Of a stretch of DNA of 64,000 nucleotides, positions 17,878-29,582 are shown in pieces (positions within the stretch are counted from its first letter, which is position 1; every line of letters begins with the position of its first letter). A model generated the notes under the pieces. It had not been told where the DNA came from, did no database searches, and was given only the letters and a program-made list of their open reading frames with translations. The stretch lies in assembly GCA_000156115.1 (NCBI GenBank), contig DS995276.1, positions 3,752,620 to 3,816,619 on the forward strand, given 5' to 3'. The position numbers and the translations under genes are program-made. The DNA comes from Rhodobacteraceae bacterium HTCC2083 (GTDB lineage: Bacteria > Pseudomonadota > Alphaproteobacteria > Rhodobacterales > Rhodobacteraceae).

Positions 17878-18486
17878 ATGAGCCGTCCCCTCATCGCCAT
17901 TTTGCGCGGCGTGAATCCCATTGAAGCCAAAGACATCGCAGCTGTCCTCATCGAGGCGGGCATCACGCGTATCGAAGTTCCGATGAATTCGCCTAGCCCG
18001 CTCAAGTCTATCGAGGCAATGGCCAAAGCCTTTGGAGACGATGCTCAAATCGGGGCGGGCACAGTGATTACCGTCGAGACCGTGCTCGATGTCGCCAAAG
18101 CGGGGGGCAAATTGATTGTTTCACCGAATGCAGACCCAAAAGTGATTGTTGCCACAAAGCTCGCGGGTCTTGATAGTTTTCCAGGCGTGATGACCCCGAC
18201 GGAATGTTTCGCAGCCCTTGGTGCCGGTGCAGATGGTCTCAAGATTTTTCCAGCCTCCCTACTCGGGCTTGATGGATTGAGAGCGATCCGCGCAGTTCTT
18301 CCAATTGGCACGCAGGTCTACGCCGTCGGCGGCGCGGATCACACGAATTTCGCAGAATGGATCGGCGCCAGCGCAAATGGCTTTGGCATCGGCTCCGCCC
18401 TTTATAAGCCCGGCTTCACGCCCGCAGAGGTCGCCACGCGCGCTAAAGCGATGGTGCAAGCCTATGACAAGGCCAAACTAGGATGA
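17878..18486 (+). CDS. dgoA: 2-dehydro-3-deoxy-6-phosphogalactonate aldolase
   Basis: 202-residue class I aldolase of the KDPG/KDPGal family. It splits 2-dehydro-3-deoxy-6-phosphogalactonate into pyruvate and glyceraldehyde-3-phosphate. The Schiff-base lysine is K122 in GLKIFPAS; E33 in RIEVPMNSP and R10 in AILRG match the pyruvate-binding residues. VPMNSP rather than VTLRTP favours the galactonate enzyme over KDPG aldolase, in line with dgoK just before. The stop overlaps the lactonase start. Confidence 0.92.
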   Translation: MSRPLIAILRGVNPIEAKDIAAVLIEAGITRIEVPMNSPSPLKSIEAMAKAFGDDAQIGAGTVITVETVLDVAKAGGKLIVSPNADPKVIVATKLAGLDSFPGVMTPTECFAALGAGADGLKIFPASLLGLDGLRAIRAVLPIGTQVYAVGGADHTNFAEWIGASANGFGIGSALYKPGFTPAEVATRAKAMVQAYDKAKLG

Positions 18487-19316
18487 TTTTCGACGACCGC
18501 CCCTGTTCTCTTGGCGAGGGGCCTTTGTGGCATCCAACGCGCGGTGAACTTTTCTGGTTCGATATCAATGCACGCACCCTACTCAGCAAGGCTCAATGCT
18601 GGACCTTCGATCTAAGCGTCTCTGCCGCAGGGTGGATTGATGACGCGAGACTTTTGATCGCTTCGGAAATTGGCCTACACCGCTTTGATATCGCCTCTGG
18701 CACGCTTAGCGAGCCAATTGTTGCAATAGAAAACTACGATAGCACCACGCGCTCCAACGATGGGCGCGCAGATCCTTGGGGCGGCTTTTGGATCGGCACG
18801 ATGGGCTTTAACGCGGAACCGGCCGCAGGGGCGATCTATCGCTTTTTTCGCGGTGAAGTTCGCAAGGTAGTGCCAGATGTGACCATCTCCAACGCGATTT
18901 GCTTTAGCCCCGATCGCGCATACGCGCACTACACCGATACGGCAACCAAGCAAATCATGCGCGCGCCGCTCGATCCCGAGACAGGCTGGCCGAATGGCGC
19001 AACGCAGATCTGGCTTGACCTAAACGAGGCCGATCTCTCCCCCGATGGTGCGATTATTGATGCAGATGGCAACTTTTGTGTCGCCCTTTGGGGTGCGGGT
19101 TGCGTTAACACTTACACGCAAGACGGCACGTTGCTTGCCAGCCACCCCGTTGCTGGTAAGCACGCCACTTGCCCCGCCTTTGGCGGTGCCGATCTGAGCG
19201 ACCTCTACGTGACGTCCGCCACTGAAGGCATCGACGGACCGCTTGGCGAAAACGGCATGATCTTCTGCCTTAAAGGCATTGGGCGCGGGCAAAAAGAACA
19301 TCAGGTGATCCTATGA
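18483..19316 (+). CDS. SMP-30/gluconolactonase family protein, probable galactonolactonase
   Basis: 277-residue six-bladed beta-propeller of the SMP-30/Gnl/LRE family. Expected metal ligands are visible: Glu in LGEGPLW near the N terminus, the RADPWGGFWIGTMG region, and Asp in the HYTDT block. It would hydrolyse galactonolactone, the product of the dehydrogenase, to galactonate. It is coupled to both neighbours through ATGA overlaps. Substrate assignment rests on the operon. Confidence 0.85.
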   Translation: MIFDDRPCSLGEGPLWHPTRGELFWFDINARTLLSKAQCWTFDLSVSAAGWIDDARLLIASEIGLHRFDIASGTLSEPIVAIENYDSTTRSNDGRADPWGGFWIGTMGFNAEPAAGAIYRFFRGEVRKVVPDVTISNAICFSPDRAYAHYTDTATKQIMRAPLDPETGWPNGATQIWLDLNEADLSPDGAIIDADGNFCVALWGAGCVNTYTQDGTLLASHPVAGKHATCPAFGGADLSDLYVTSATEGIDGPLGENGMIFCLKGIGRGQKEHQVIL

Positions 19317-21199
19317 AACGTGTACTTGGCGTGTGCTATTATCCCGAGCACTGGGAGGAAGATCGCTGGGCAATCGACGCCGCGCAGATGGTCGAGGCAG
19401 GCCTCAAATGGGTGCGCATCGGCGAATTTGCGTGGTCCCGATTGGAGCCAGGCCCCGGAGATTTACACCTCGACTGGCTCGCGCGCGCTATCGATGTGTT
19501 GGGGGAAGCGGGATTGCAGGTGATCATCGGCACGCCCACCGCGACACCACCACGCTGGATGCTCGACAAACACCCCGACATGCTCGCCGTGGAGGCCGAA
19601 GGCAATGCGCGCGGCTTTGGCTCGCGCCGCCACTATTGCTTTTCTCATGAAGGCTACAAAAATGAATGTCGCCGCATCACTGAAATCCTCGCGCAACACT
19701 TCGGTAAAAATCCCCATGTCAAAGCATGGCAAACTGATAATGAATATGGCTGCCATGAGACAACGGTCAGCTATTCAGCGGCGGCAACCCGCGCTTTTCA
19801 GGACTGGTGTGCGCAAACCTATCAAAGCACGGATGCGCTGAACCGCGCGTGGGGCAATATCTTTTGGTCGATGGAGTATGACAGCTTCGATCAGATCGCC
19901 CTCCCAAACCTCACGGTGACAGAACCAAACCCCGCGCATATACTGGCGTTCCGGCGGTTCTCCTCCGATCAGGTCGTGCGTTTCAACCGCGTCCAAGCGG
20001 ATATCTTGCGCCAACACACAGATGCGCCGCTCATCCACAATTACATGGGCCGCGTAACCGATTTCGATCACTATGCGGTCGGCGCGGACCTCGATATCGC
20101 CTCATGGGACAGCTATCCAATTGGCTTCCTGTCAGATCGTCTCGAAGCAACGGAAGACCACAAAGCCCGCTACCTACGACAAGGCGATCCAGACATGCAG
20201 GCGTTTCACCATGACCTCTATCGCGCGGTCGGAAAAGGTCGCTGGTGGGTGATGGAACAACAGCCGGGGCCTGTAAACTGGGCACCCTACAACCCTGCTC
20301 CCTTGCCCGGCATGGCGCGCCTTTGGGCTTGGGAAGCCTTTGCACATGGCGCAGAAGCCGTGCTTTATTTCCGCTGGCGCCAAGCGCCTTTCGCGCAGGA
20401 ACAAATGCACGCAGGCCTTTTACGCCCAGATGCGGAACCCGCCCCCGCACTTGCTGAAGCCTGCCAGGTCGCTAGCGAACTGGCCAAGTGGCCTGAAGTC
20501 GGAACCGCCAATTCACGCGCCGCACTGATCTTTGATTACGCCTCGTGCTGGGCATGGGAGGCACAGCCTCAAGGTGCGGACTTCGACATGTTCCGCCTCG
20601 CGTTTGAGACTTATCGCGCCGCGCGCAAACTTGGCCTGTCGCTGGATATCGTCGCGCCGGACACCGACCTCAGTGGATACGATATGGTCCTTGCACCAGG
20701 TCTATTGGAAACTCCGCAAACGCTAGAAAATTTCGCAGGCACGGCACTTCTCGGCCCGCGTACGGGCAGCAAAACCACTGATCTCAGCATCCCCTTGCCC
20801 ATGGGACCAAATATCAAAGGTTTGGATTGCACCGTCGCTCGCGTTGAAAGCCTCCCACCTTCTGCACGAATCGAGCTAGAAAACGGTGGTGCATTCCTGC
20901 ATTGGTTTGAAGAGCTAGACGGCAATGCAGAAACAACGCTCACAACTAAGTCCGGCGCAGCGGCCATGATGCGCGCAGACAAGCTGCACTACATGGCAGG
21001 CTGGCCTGATGCTGAAACATATGTAGACATTTTGGAAATGATTACAGAAAAAGCAGAGATCGAAACCACCCGCCTCCCCGACGGTCTGCGAAGACGCGAT
21101 ACCGACACGCACCGCTTCTGGTTCAACTATGCACCCAATCCAATCACATTCGAAAATCTCACGATACAACCCGCAGATATCAAAGTCGAAAAACTATAG
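19313..21199 (+). CDS. Beta-galactosidase, glycoside hydrolase family 42
   Basis: 628-residue GH42 enzyme. The acid/base is E144 in TDNEYGCH and the nucleophile is E315 in WWVMEQQPG. The N-terminal VCYYPEHWEEDRW and VRIGEFAWSRLEP are family signatures, and a trimerisation domain follows the TIM barrel. No signal peptide: it acts on imported beta-galactosides in the cytoplasm. It is the last gene of the operon, overlapping the lactonase stop (ATGA), and is followed by the second double-hairpin terminator. With the GH36 enzyme it lets one transporter and one catabolic branch serve both alpha- and beta-linked galactose. Confidence 0.93.
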   Translation: MKRVLGVCYYPEHWEEDRWAIDAAQMVEAGLKWVRIGEFAWSRLEPGPGDLHLDWLARAIDVLGEAGLQVIIGTPTATPPRWMLDKHPDMLAVEAEGNARGFGSRRHYCFSHEGYKNECRRITEILAQHFGKNPHVKAWQTDNEYGCHETTVSYSAAATRAFQDWCAQTYQSTDALNRAWGNIFWSMEYDSFDQIALPNLTVTEPNPAHILAFRRFSSDQVVRFNRVQADILRQHTDAPLIHNYMGRVTDFDHYAVGADLDIASWDSYPIGFLSDRLEATEDHKARYLRQGDPDMQAFHHDLYRAVGKGRWWVMEQQPGPVNWAPYNPAPLPGMARLWAWEAFAHGAEAVLYFRWRQAPFAQEQMHAGLLRPDAEPAPALAEACQVASELAKWPEVGTANSRAALIFDYASCWAWEAQPQGADFDMFRLAFETYRAARKLGLSLDIVAPDTDLSGYDMVLAPGLLETPQTLENFAGTALLGPRTGSKTTDLSIPLPMGPNIKGLDCTVARVESLPPSARIELENGGAFLHWFEELDGNAETTLTTKSGAAAMMRADKLHYMAGWPDAETYVDILEMITEKAEIETTRLPDGLRRRDTDTHRFWFNYAPNPITFENLTIQPADIKVEKL

Positions 21200-21228
21200 C
21201 CTTCCTATTTGCACAAATATCCTAGGGG

Positions 21229-21278
21229 GTCTGGGGGACTAGTCCCCCAGACGATCGGAGCGGCAAAAGCCGCTCCGA
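21229..21278. terminator. Double-hairpin bidirectional terminator, copy 2
   Basis: A 24-base palindrome centred on CTAG (21229-21252) is followed by a hairpin with arms TCGGAGCGGC (21255-21264) and GCCGCTCCGA (21269-21278) and an AAAA loop. It separates convergent genes (GH42 and katG) exactly as copy 1 at 8702-8747 does, and both copies end in TCCGAAA(A)CAT. Confidence 0.75.
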
Positions 21279-21284
21279 AAACAT

Positions 21285-23588
<2,304 letters not shown>

Positions 23589-24479
23589 ATGGCAGAACTT
23601 ACCTTAAAACAGCTTCGATATTTTGACGCCGTAGCGCGCGCAGGCCACTTTGGGCGCGCTGCTGCAATATGTTCGATCTCGCAGCCTGCGATCTCGGTCC
23701 AAATCAAAGAAATGGAACAAACGCTTGGCATTGCCCTGTTTGAACGCGGTGCCCGCGTTGTGCGACTAACCGCAGCAGGTGAGGATTTGATCCTACGCGT
23801 ACGCTCTATTCTTGGGGCCGTGGAAGAGCTGAGCGATGTCGCACGCGCCTCTGGCGGACAAGCGCTGGCGCGTTTACGGCTTGGCATCATCCCGACCATC
23901 GCGCCTTATCTGCTACCCGCGATCATGGGGGCATTAGGCGCGCAACATCCCAACCTAGATCTCCATGTGCGCGAAACGCTGACGCCTAAGCTGCTGAACG
24001 AACTCTCGGACGGCAAGATTGACGCTGCGATCGTCGCTTTGCCGACGTCAGAGCCAAGCCTGCAAGAAACCCTTCTCTTTGACGAAGATTTCGTGCTTGT
24101 GCGACCCGCGCAAGATGAAGGCAAACCCGTACCTAATGGGGAGGCTTTGCGCAAAATGCGCTTGCTTTTGCTTGAGGAAGGCCATTGTTTTCGCGACCAA
24201 GCCTTGGCGTTTTGTAGCACGAGCGCAAGCGTGCCGCGCGATGGACTAGATGGCAGTTCGCTCACGACCTTGGTGCAAATGGTCAGCGCCGGGATCGGCG
24301 TGACATTGATCCCGCAAATGGCAATCGCGGTGGAAACCCCTGCTGCCAATGTTAGTGTCGCCCGCTTTGCGGAACCTCGCCCGTCCCGCCAAATCGGAAT
24401 GATCTGGCGTAAACGCAATCCACTAGCGGATCAACTGACACGCGTCGCTGAAGTGATCAGATCAGCGACGGTAAGCTAG
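23589..24479 (+). CDS. oxyR: LysR-type peroxide sensor OxyR
   Basis: 296 residues with an N-terminal winged helix (LKQLRYFDAVARAGHFGRAA) and a LysR effector domain. The redox pair is visible as C200 and C209 in GHCFRDQALAFC, matching the C199/C208 pair of E. coli OxyR. These cysteines form a disulfide with H2O2 and switch the regulator to an activator. The divergent position next to katG supports the call. Confidence 0.93.
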   Translation: MAELTLKQLRYFDAVARAGHFGRAAAICSISQPAISVQIKEMEQTLGIALFERGARVVRLTAAGEDLILRVRSILGAVEELSDVARASGGQALARLRLGIIPTIAPYLLPAIMGALGAQHPNLDLHVRETLTPKLLNELSDGKIDAAIVALPTSEPSLQETLLFDEDFVLVRPAQDEGKPVPNGEALRKMRLLLLEEGHCFRDQALAFCSTSASVPRDGLDGSSLTTLVQMVSAGIGVTLIPQMAIAVETPAANVSVARFAEPRPSRQIGMIWRKRNPLADQLTRVAEVIRSATVS

Positions 24480-24493
24480 TACCCTGAAACAGC

Positions 24494-24523
24494 AAAAAAA
24501 ATGGGGTGCCAAAAGGCCCCCCA
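24494..24523 (-). terminator. Intrinsic terminator of nrdJ
   Basis: On the minus strand, arms around 24515-24523 and 24502-24510 pair (eight pairs with one mismatch, TTTT loop) and are followed by eight T residues (24501-24494). It lies about 145 bases after the nrdJ stop. On the plus strand it could also end oxyR transcription, but without a T-run. Confidence 0.65.
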
Positions 24524-24627
24524 GTTTCACAAATTCAAGCTCATCATTAATCACCGCTCGGAATATTTTTTGCCTGCGGCCTGATTTGCGTCAGGGACCC
24601 CCGGAAGGACCTCGTGATTGAATTTTC

Positions 24628-24660
24628 GAGTGCGCGAATTTTTAGGAAATTCGCGCACTC
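24628..24660. repeat. Perfect 14-bp inverted repeat downstream of nrdJ
   Basis: Arms GAGTGCGCGAATTT (24628-24641) and AAATTCGCGCACTC (24647-24660) with a 5-base loop form a very stable hairpin 8 bases after the nrdJ stop. There is no T-run on either strand, so it may protect the 3' end of the message rather than end transcription. Confidence 0.7.
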
Positions 24661-24668
24661 CATCGCGT

Positions 24669-27600
24669 TTAACTACAGCCGGATGTCCCGCCGCAGGTGT
24701 TGCACTTCATGCACGTTCCATTGCGCACAAGCGTGTAGTTGCCGCATTCACCGCAAGGATCGCCCTCATAACCCTGCATCTTAGCTTTCGTGCGTTGATC
24801 CAAGCCTGTCGCTGTGCCCACTGCCATCGTATTTGTTGAGGTAGGCATCGCAACTGCAACGCTCACTTCAGGCACCAAGGTTTGCAATGCTGCAACTGGA
24901 TCAGAGGTTCCGCTGAGCGCTACAGCGCCTGCCTGTCCGCCCTGAAGCACCACCAACTCTTGTGGCAAACGCTTGCGCAAATACCCAGTTGAGCTAATCT
25001 GTTTTAGCACTTCCAAAGAGTTATTTGCTGCCGTGTCGCTAAGCTCGGACACGTTGCTCACGCCCTCTTCTGCGCCGCGACCTAGATCGTCGAACGACGC
25101 GCCCGCAGGTTTCACATGTGCAAGGTCCGTGCGATCCAAATAGCTAACCGCCAACTCGCGGAAGATATAGTCAAGGATCGAGGTCGCATTCTTGATACTG
25201 TCGTTCCCTTGAACCATGCCCGCCGGCTCGAACTTGGTGAAGGTGAAGGCATCCACAAACTCTTCCAGCGGCACGCCGTACTGAAGGCCCACGGACACTG
25301 CGATGGCGAAGTTGTTCATCATCGCACGGAACCCTGCGCCCTCTTTGTGCATGTCGATAAAGATTTCACCAAGCTGGCCACCCTCATATTCGCCGGTGCG
25401 TAGATAGACCTTGTGACCGCCTACGACTGCCTTTTGCGTATAGCCTTTGCGGCGCTCCGGCATCTTTTCACGGTGTGATTTGACGATCTCTTTGACGATC
25501 ACTTTCTCGACGATTTTCTCTGCAATAACAGCAGCCTTCTCGGTGATGTTACCGCTTTCCAGCACGTCCATCGCGTCGTCATCGTCTTCGACCAGCGCAG
25601 CGGCCAATGGCTGGCTCAGCTTAGAGCCATCACGATACAAAGCGTTGGCTTTGACACCCAAGGACCAGCTGAGTTCGTAGGCTTTTTGGCAGTCCTCGAT
25701 TGTCGCATCATTCGGCATGTTGATCGTCTTGGAGATCGCGCCAGAGATGAACGATTGCGCCGCAGCCATCATGTGAATGTGGCTATCAACAGACAAGAAA
25801 CGCTTACCCTTCTTGCCACAGGGGTTGGCGCAATCAAAAATGTTAAGGTGCTCTTCTTTGAGGTAAGGCGCGCCTTCCAAAGTCATCGTGCCGCAGACAT
25901 GATCGTTTGCCGCGTCGATATCTGCTTTGGAATAGCCAAGGTGGCTGAGCAGGTTGAACGTCGGATCGTTCAGCTTTTCGCGTGGGATACCAAGAACGCC
26001 CGTGCAGAACTCTTCACCCAGCGTCCACTGGTTGAAGACAAAGCGGATGTCGAAGGCGGATGCGAGCGATGCATCGATCTTCGCCAATTCATTCGCGCCA
26101 AAGCCGTGACCGATCAGCGATGTGTGGTTGATGCCAGGCGCATTGCCGATGGAAGCATGACCAACCGCGTAGCTGACAATCTCTTCGATCTGGGCAGAGC
26201 CGTAGCCGAGGTTCTCAAGTGCCGTTGGTACGGACTGGTTGATGATTTTGAAATAACCACCGCCAGCAAGCTTCTTGAATTTGACCAGCGCGAAGTCAGG
26301 CTCGATCCCCGTCGTATCACAATCCATGACCAGACCAATTGTGCCCGTCGGCGCAATCACAGAAACCTGCGCGTTGCGATAGCCGTGCTTCTCACCCAGC
26401 TCCAACGCGTTGTCCCAAGAGGCCATCGCCAGCTTAGTCAGGTCCTGATCAGGGCAGTTTGCCAGATCAAGCGCAACCGGCTTGATGTCGAGCGTCTCGT
26501 AGCCCTCAGTCGCGCCGTAGGCGGCGTTGCGGTGGTTGCGTATGACACGGAGCATGTGGCCCGCGTTCTTCTCGTAACCCGCGAATGCGCCCAGCTCGCC
26601 CGCCATTTCAGCGGAGGTCGCGTAGGACACGCCCGTCATCACAGCGGTCAAAGCACCGCAAAACGCGCGGCCCTCATCGCTATCGTAAGAATGACCCATG
26701 TTCATCAACAAGCCACCGATGTTGGCATAGCCAAGACCCAGTGTGCGGAAATCAAACGAGCGCTGCGCGATCTCTTTCGATGGGAACTGCGCCATCATTA
26801 CGGAGATTTCGAGCGTAACAGTCCACAAACGTGTCGCGTGCACATACTCGTCCGCTTGAAATTTGCTGTCCTTGTAAAACTTCAGCAAGTTCATCGACGC
26901 GAGGTTACATGCCGTGTCGTCGAGGAACATATACTCGGAGCACGGGTTGGAACCGCGAATTTCGCCGTCCTCGGGGCACGTGTGCCATGCGTTAACCGTA
27001 TCGTGATACTGGATGCCCGGATCAGCGCAAGCCCATGCGGCGTGACCAATGTCTTCCCACAAATCGCGTGCTTTAATCGTCTTTGCGACTGTGCCGTCTG
27101 TGCGTCGGATGAGTTCCCAATCGCTATCTGCTTCAACTGCTTTGAGGAAACTGTCGGTTACACGCACAGAGTTGTTAGAGTTTTGACCAGACACGGATGC
27201 GTAGGCCTCACTATCCCAATCTGTGTCATATGTCGGAAACTCTATGGAAGAGTACCCCTGCTTGGCGTAATCAAGAACGCGCTTCACATAGGTCTCGGGG
27301 ATCGAGGTTTTCTTTGCGCCGCGAATAGCGTCTTTCAACTGGCTGTTTTTCTTCGGATCAACGGCATCCTCGGAGGAGCCATCCCAAGCGCGGATCGCTT
27401 TGAAGATCTCATTGAGGTGCTGTTCGTGCATTTTGGAGCCGGCAACGATGGACGCAACTTTCTGCTCTTCCTTCACCTTCCAATTGATGAACTCTTGAAC
27501 ATCAGGGTGGTCCGCATCGCAGATCACCATTTTCGCCGCGCGGCGCGTCGTGCCGCCGGATTTGATCGCACCAGCTGCGCGGTCACCAATTTTTAGGAAA

Positions 27601-28346
27601 CCCATCAGGCCGGAGGACTTGCCCCCACCTGAGAGCTGCTCACCGTCGGCACGTAGGGAGGAGAAGTTCGTGCCAGTGCCGGAGCCGTATTTGAACAAAC
27701 GTGCTTCGCGGACCCAAAGATCCATGATGCCGCCATCGCCAACCAGATCGTCAGAGACGGATTGGATAAAGCAGGCATGTGGTTGCGGGTGTTCGTAGGA
27801 GGACTTGGACTTCGTCAAAACGCCCGTCTGATAATCCACATAGTGGTGGCCTTGTGCGGGACCATCGATACCATAAGCCCAGTGCAGACCCGTATTGAAC
27901 CACTGTGGGGAATTTGGTGCTGCGCGTTGCGTCGCTAGCATGAAACGCATTTCGTCATAATAGGTCTGAGCGTCGGCCTCAGTTGAGAAGTAACCACCTT
28001 TCCAGCCCCAATAGGTCCACGCCCCTGCGAGACGATCAAAGACTTGCTTGGAGGAAGTTTCACCGGAAAATCCGTCATTATCCTTCGCAGGCTCAGAGCG
28101 CCAAAGAAACGCGGGAACGCCTTTTTCTTTCACTTGCTTTGTCTTGTTGGGAACGCCCGCTTTACGGAAGTATTTCTGGGCGATCACGTCAGAGGCGACC
28201 TGCGACCAGCTGTCGGGCACTTCGACATCATCAAGCTTGAACACAATGGATCCATCTGGGTTTCGGATCTCAGAAACGGTTGTGACGAAATCGAGTGAGG
28301 CGTATGCGTCTTCGCCTGCTTTAGTAAAATGTCTGCTAATCTTCAT
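24669..28346 (-). CDS. nrdJ: Vitamin B12-dependent (class II) ribonucleotide reductase
   Basis: 1225-residue adenosylcobalamin-dependent reductase that makes deoxyribonucleotides with or without oxygen. Characteristic parts: an N-terminal region with [13 protein letters not shown], ten-stranded barrel blocks such as [24 protein letters not shown] (containing the active-site loop), [20 protein letters not shown], a TSCPD-type region, and a C-terminal cysteine-rich tail with [14 protein letters not shown] and GCS that likely binds metal and shuttles electrons. ATG at 28346 is chosen; an earlier TTG at 28370 would add eight residues. Two NrdR-box-like sites lie about 160-210 bases upstream. Confidence 0.95.
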   Translation of the reverse strand: MKISRHFTKAGEDAYASLDFVTTVSEIRNPDGSIVFKLDDVEVPDSWSQVASDVIAQKYFRKAGVPNKTKQVKEKGVPAFLWRSEPAKDNDGFSGETSSKQVFDRLAGAWTYWGWKGGYFSTEADAQTYYDEMRFMLATQRAAPNSPQWFNTGLHWAYGIDGPAQGHHYVDYQTGVLTKSKSSYEHPQPHACFIQSVSDDLVGDGGIMDLWVREARLFKYGSGTGTNFSSLRADGEQLSGGGKSSGLMGFLKIGDRAAGAIKSGGTTRRAAKMVICDADHPDVQEFINWKVKEEQKVASIVAGSKMHEQHLNEIFKAIRAWDGSSEDAVDPKKNSQLKDAIRGAKKTSIPETYVKRVLDYAKQGYSSIEFPTYDTDWDSEAYASVSGQNSNNSVRVTDSFLKAVEADSDWELIRRTDGTVAKTIKARDLWEDIGHAAWACADPGIQYHDTVNAWHTCPEDGEIRGSNPCSEYMFLDDTACNLASMNLLKFYKDSKFQADEYVHATRLWTVTLEISVMMAQFPSKEIAQRSFDFRTLGLGYANIGGLLMNMGHSYDSDEGRAFCGALTAVMTGVSYATSAEMAGELGAFAGYEKNAGHMLRVIRNHRNAAYGATEGYETLDIKPVALDLANCPDQDLTKLAMASWDNALELGEKHGYRNAQVSVIAPTGTIGLVMDCDTTGIEPDFALVKFKKLAGGGYFKIINQSVPTALENLGYGSAQIEEIVSYAVGHASIGNAPGINHTSLIGHGFGANELAKIDASLASAFDIRFVFNQWTLGEEFCTGVLGIPREKLNDPTFNLLSHLGYSKADIDAANDHVCGTMTLEGAPYLKEEHLNIFDCANPCGKKGKRFLSVDSHIHMMAAAQSFISGAISKTINMPNDATIEDCQKAYELSWSLGVKANALYRDGSKLSQPLAAALVEDDDDAMDVLESGNITEKAAVIAEKIVEKVIVKEIVKSHREKMPERRKGYTQKAVVGGHKVYLRTGEYEGGQLGEIFIDMHKEGAGFRAMMNNFAIAVSVGLQYGVPLEEFVDAFTFTKFEPAGMVQGNDSIKNATSILDYIFRELAVSYLDRTDLAHVKPAGASFDDLGRGAEEGVSNVSELSDTAANNSLEVLKQISSTGYLRKRLPQELVVLQGGQAGAVALSGTSDPVAALQTLVPEVSVAVAMPTSTNTMAVGTATGLDQRTKAKMQGYEGDPCGECGNYTLVRNGTCMKCNTCGGTSGCS

Positions 28347-28507
28347 GTTTCGAGCCTTCCCATTACTCAAAGTACAGTTACCTGCGCCTGCGCGCCTCTT
28401 TGCGAGGTTAGGACAAAGCTCCGCGGTTCAGGTCAATTGAACACAAAAGACACCGCCTAGCGCCCCACGCAGGGCGCAGCTGAGAGTATCGAACTAGAGA
28501 ACTTGCA

Positions 28508-28555
28508 CCACTATATCTTGTGGCTTACCTGCCTCGCTCCCACAATCTGGCGTAT
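28508..28555 (-). promoter_or_regulatory. Pair of NrdR-box-like sites upstream of nrdJ
   Basis: CCACTATATCTTGTGG at 28508-28523, read on the minus strand as CCACAAGATATAGTGG, matches the NrdR consensus (ACACWATATATWGTGT) at 13 of 16 positions. A weaker second site, CCACAATCTGGCGTAT, starts at 28540, 32 bases away (about three helical turns), the usual NrdR tandem spacing. NrdR is a dATP/ATP-sensing repressor of ribonucleotide reductase genes. Its own gene is not in the window. Confidence 0.65.
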
Positions 28556-28565
28556 TTGACCGTGC

Positions 28566-28649
28566 ATGGTCAATAAAATTATTTACGCTTTTGTGATGTT
28601 TTTTGCGTTGACCTTGGGCGTGTATTTGAGTCGATACCGACGCGGATGA
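28566..28649 (+). CDS. Doubtful 27-residue membrane microprotein
   Basis: A short frame starting ATG at 28566 encodes 27 residues: a MVNK start, a hydrophobic stretch of about 16 residues (IIYAFVMFFALTLGVYL) and a basic end SRYRRG. That pattern fits a single-pass small membrane protein. No ribosome binding site is evident and it starts only 11 bases after the second NrdR-like box, so it may be chance. Low confidence. Confidence 0.25.
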   Translation: MVNKIIYAFVMFFALTLGVYLSRYRRG

Positions 28650-28966
28650 TTCAGGGCAATGTTTACACAAGGTGCTGATAATTTTCGCGAGCCTTAAAAA
28701 CCTTTGTTTGCAGCAGACTTAGCTATTTGAGTTCATTCAATACGCGAAGAATCCCTAACGAGCCGTTAATCAATTTTGACCGGTCGATAAATTTTTGACC
28801 ACATCGGAAAGTTGTTATGAGTTGGCAATGATGTCACATCAATTTGCGTTACCCTCCCAAATGACCACAACAGCTAGTGGTGGTGGCGCTCCAAGATCTA
28901 CATTTAGTGTATACACAAGGACAGCAGCCAGGCTTTAGGCTCAATACTGCAGGTTACATTGTGAAG

Positions 28967-29043
28967 TGGTCGGGACGGCAAGATTCGAACTTGCGACCTA
29001 CGGTACCCAAAACCGTCGCGCTACCAGGCTGCGCTACGCCCCG
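28967..29043 (-). tRNA. tRNA-Pro (anticodon TGG)
   Basis: Minus-strand cloverleaf of 77 bases including encoded CCA. The acceptor arms CGGGGCG and CGTCCCG pair, the anticodon stem ACGGT/ACCGT encloses TTTGGGT with anticodon TGG, and the T arm has GTTCGAATC. Nothing odd. Confidence 0.95.
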
Positions 29044-29090
29044 ACTAAGGCGCTATTTAGCGATGTACTATGCGCTTGAAAAGCCCAAAA

Positions 29091-29582
29091 TTACTCTTTG
29101 CACGGAATAACTGGCGGTCCTTCAAAAAAGGCGGGATGTTGCAGCGCGTCACCAACTTGAAAGCCGTATTTCTTGCTCAAACCGCCATTTATTTCGAGCA
29201 CAGCATAAATGTCTGTCCCACCGTGAATCGGCGTTTCGTCATGAGGAATCGCGTTTTGATGAATATGCCGCACACGCCCACCGCGATCAGCAAAAATCAT
29301 GTCGAGGGGAATCAAAGTATTTCGCATCCAAAAATTCGCTGGTTGCGGCGCCTCGTAAACGAACAACATGCCCGCAGAACGCGGCATTGTTTCACGGTCC
29401 ATCAAACCCTGCGATCGCTTCGCAGGTTCATCGGCCACTTCAATGGTGAAACGTGCCTCGCCAAAATCGCCTTTGACCAGCACACGGTCAATCGCGCAGT
29501 CTTGTTTCGCACTGAGTTGCGACGCGCAAAGCGCCAGAGCACCGAGCAGACCCTTAAGAGCTAGTGAATCGCTGCTTCCCAT
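29091..29582 (-). CDS. DUF192 family exported protein
   Basis: 163 residues with a signal-like N terminus (about residues 1-25). DUF192 hallmarks are [39 protein letters not shown] and the following [12 protein letters not shown] segment. The family is widespread in bacteria and archaea and its function is unknown. The gene starts inside the end of the cold-shock gene (22-base overlap), with GAGG before the ATG, so the two are probably translated from one message. Confidence 0.85.
   Translation of the reverse strand: MGSSDSLALKGLLGALALCASQLSAKQDCAIDRVLVKGDFGEARFTIEVADEPAKRSQGLMDRETMPRSAGMLFVYEAPQPANFWMRNTLIPLDMIFADRGGRVRHIHQNAIPHDETPIHGGTDIYAVLEINGGLSKKYGFQVGDALQHPAFFEGPPVIPCKE

Larger units (their letters stand above)
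28371..28966. other. Long intergenic region between nrdJ and tRNA-Pro
   Basis: Nearly 600 bases without a convincing standard gene. It holds the nrdJ leader, a small 6-bp hairpin (GCGCCC at 28460-28465 with GGGCGC at 28472-28477), two NrdR-box-like sites and one doubtful tiny reading frame (28566-28649). No B12 riboswitch motif was seen. The part from about 28650 to 28960 is AT-rich with nothing recognisable. Confidence 0.5.

Noticed and set aside
25686-27596. 636-codon plus-strand open frame opposite nrdJ
   Set aside because: Entirely antisense to nrdJ, which has full family identity; composition follows from the codon bias of the other strand.
28371-28966. B12 riboswitch before nrdJ
   Set aside because: No B12-box (GCCACTG) or cobalamin core seen on the minus strand; NrdR-like sites are a better explanation.
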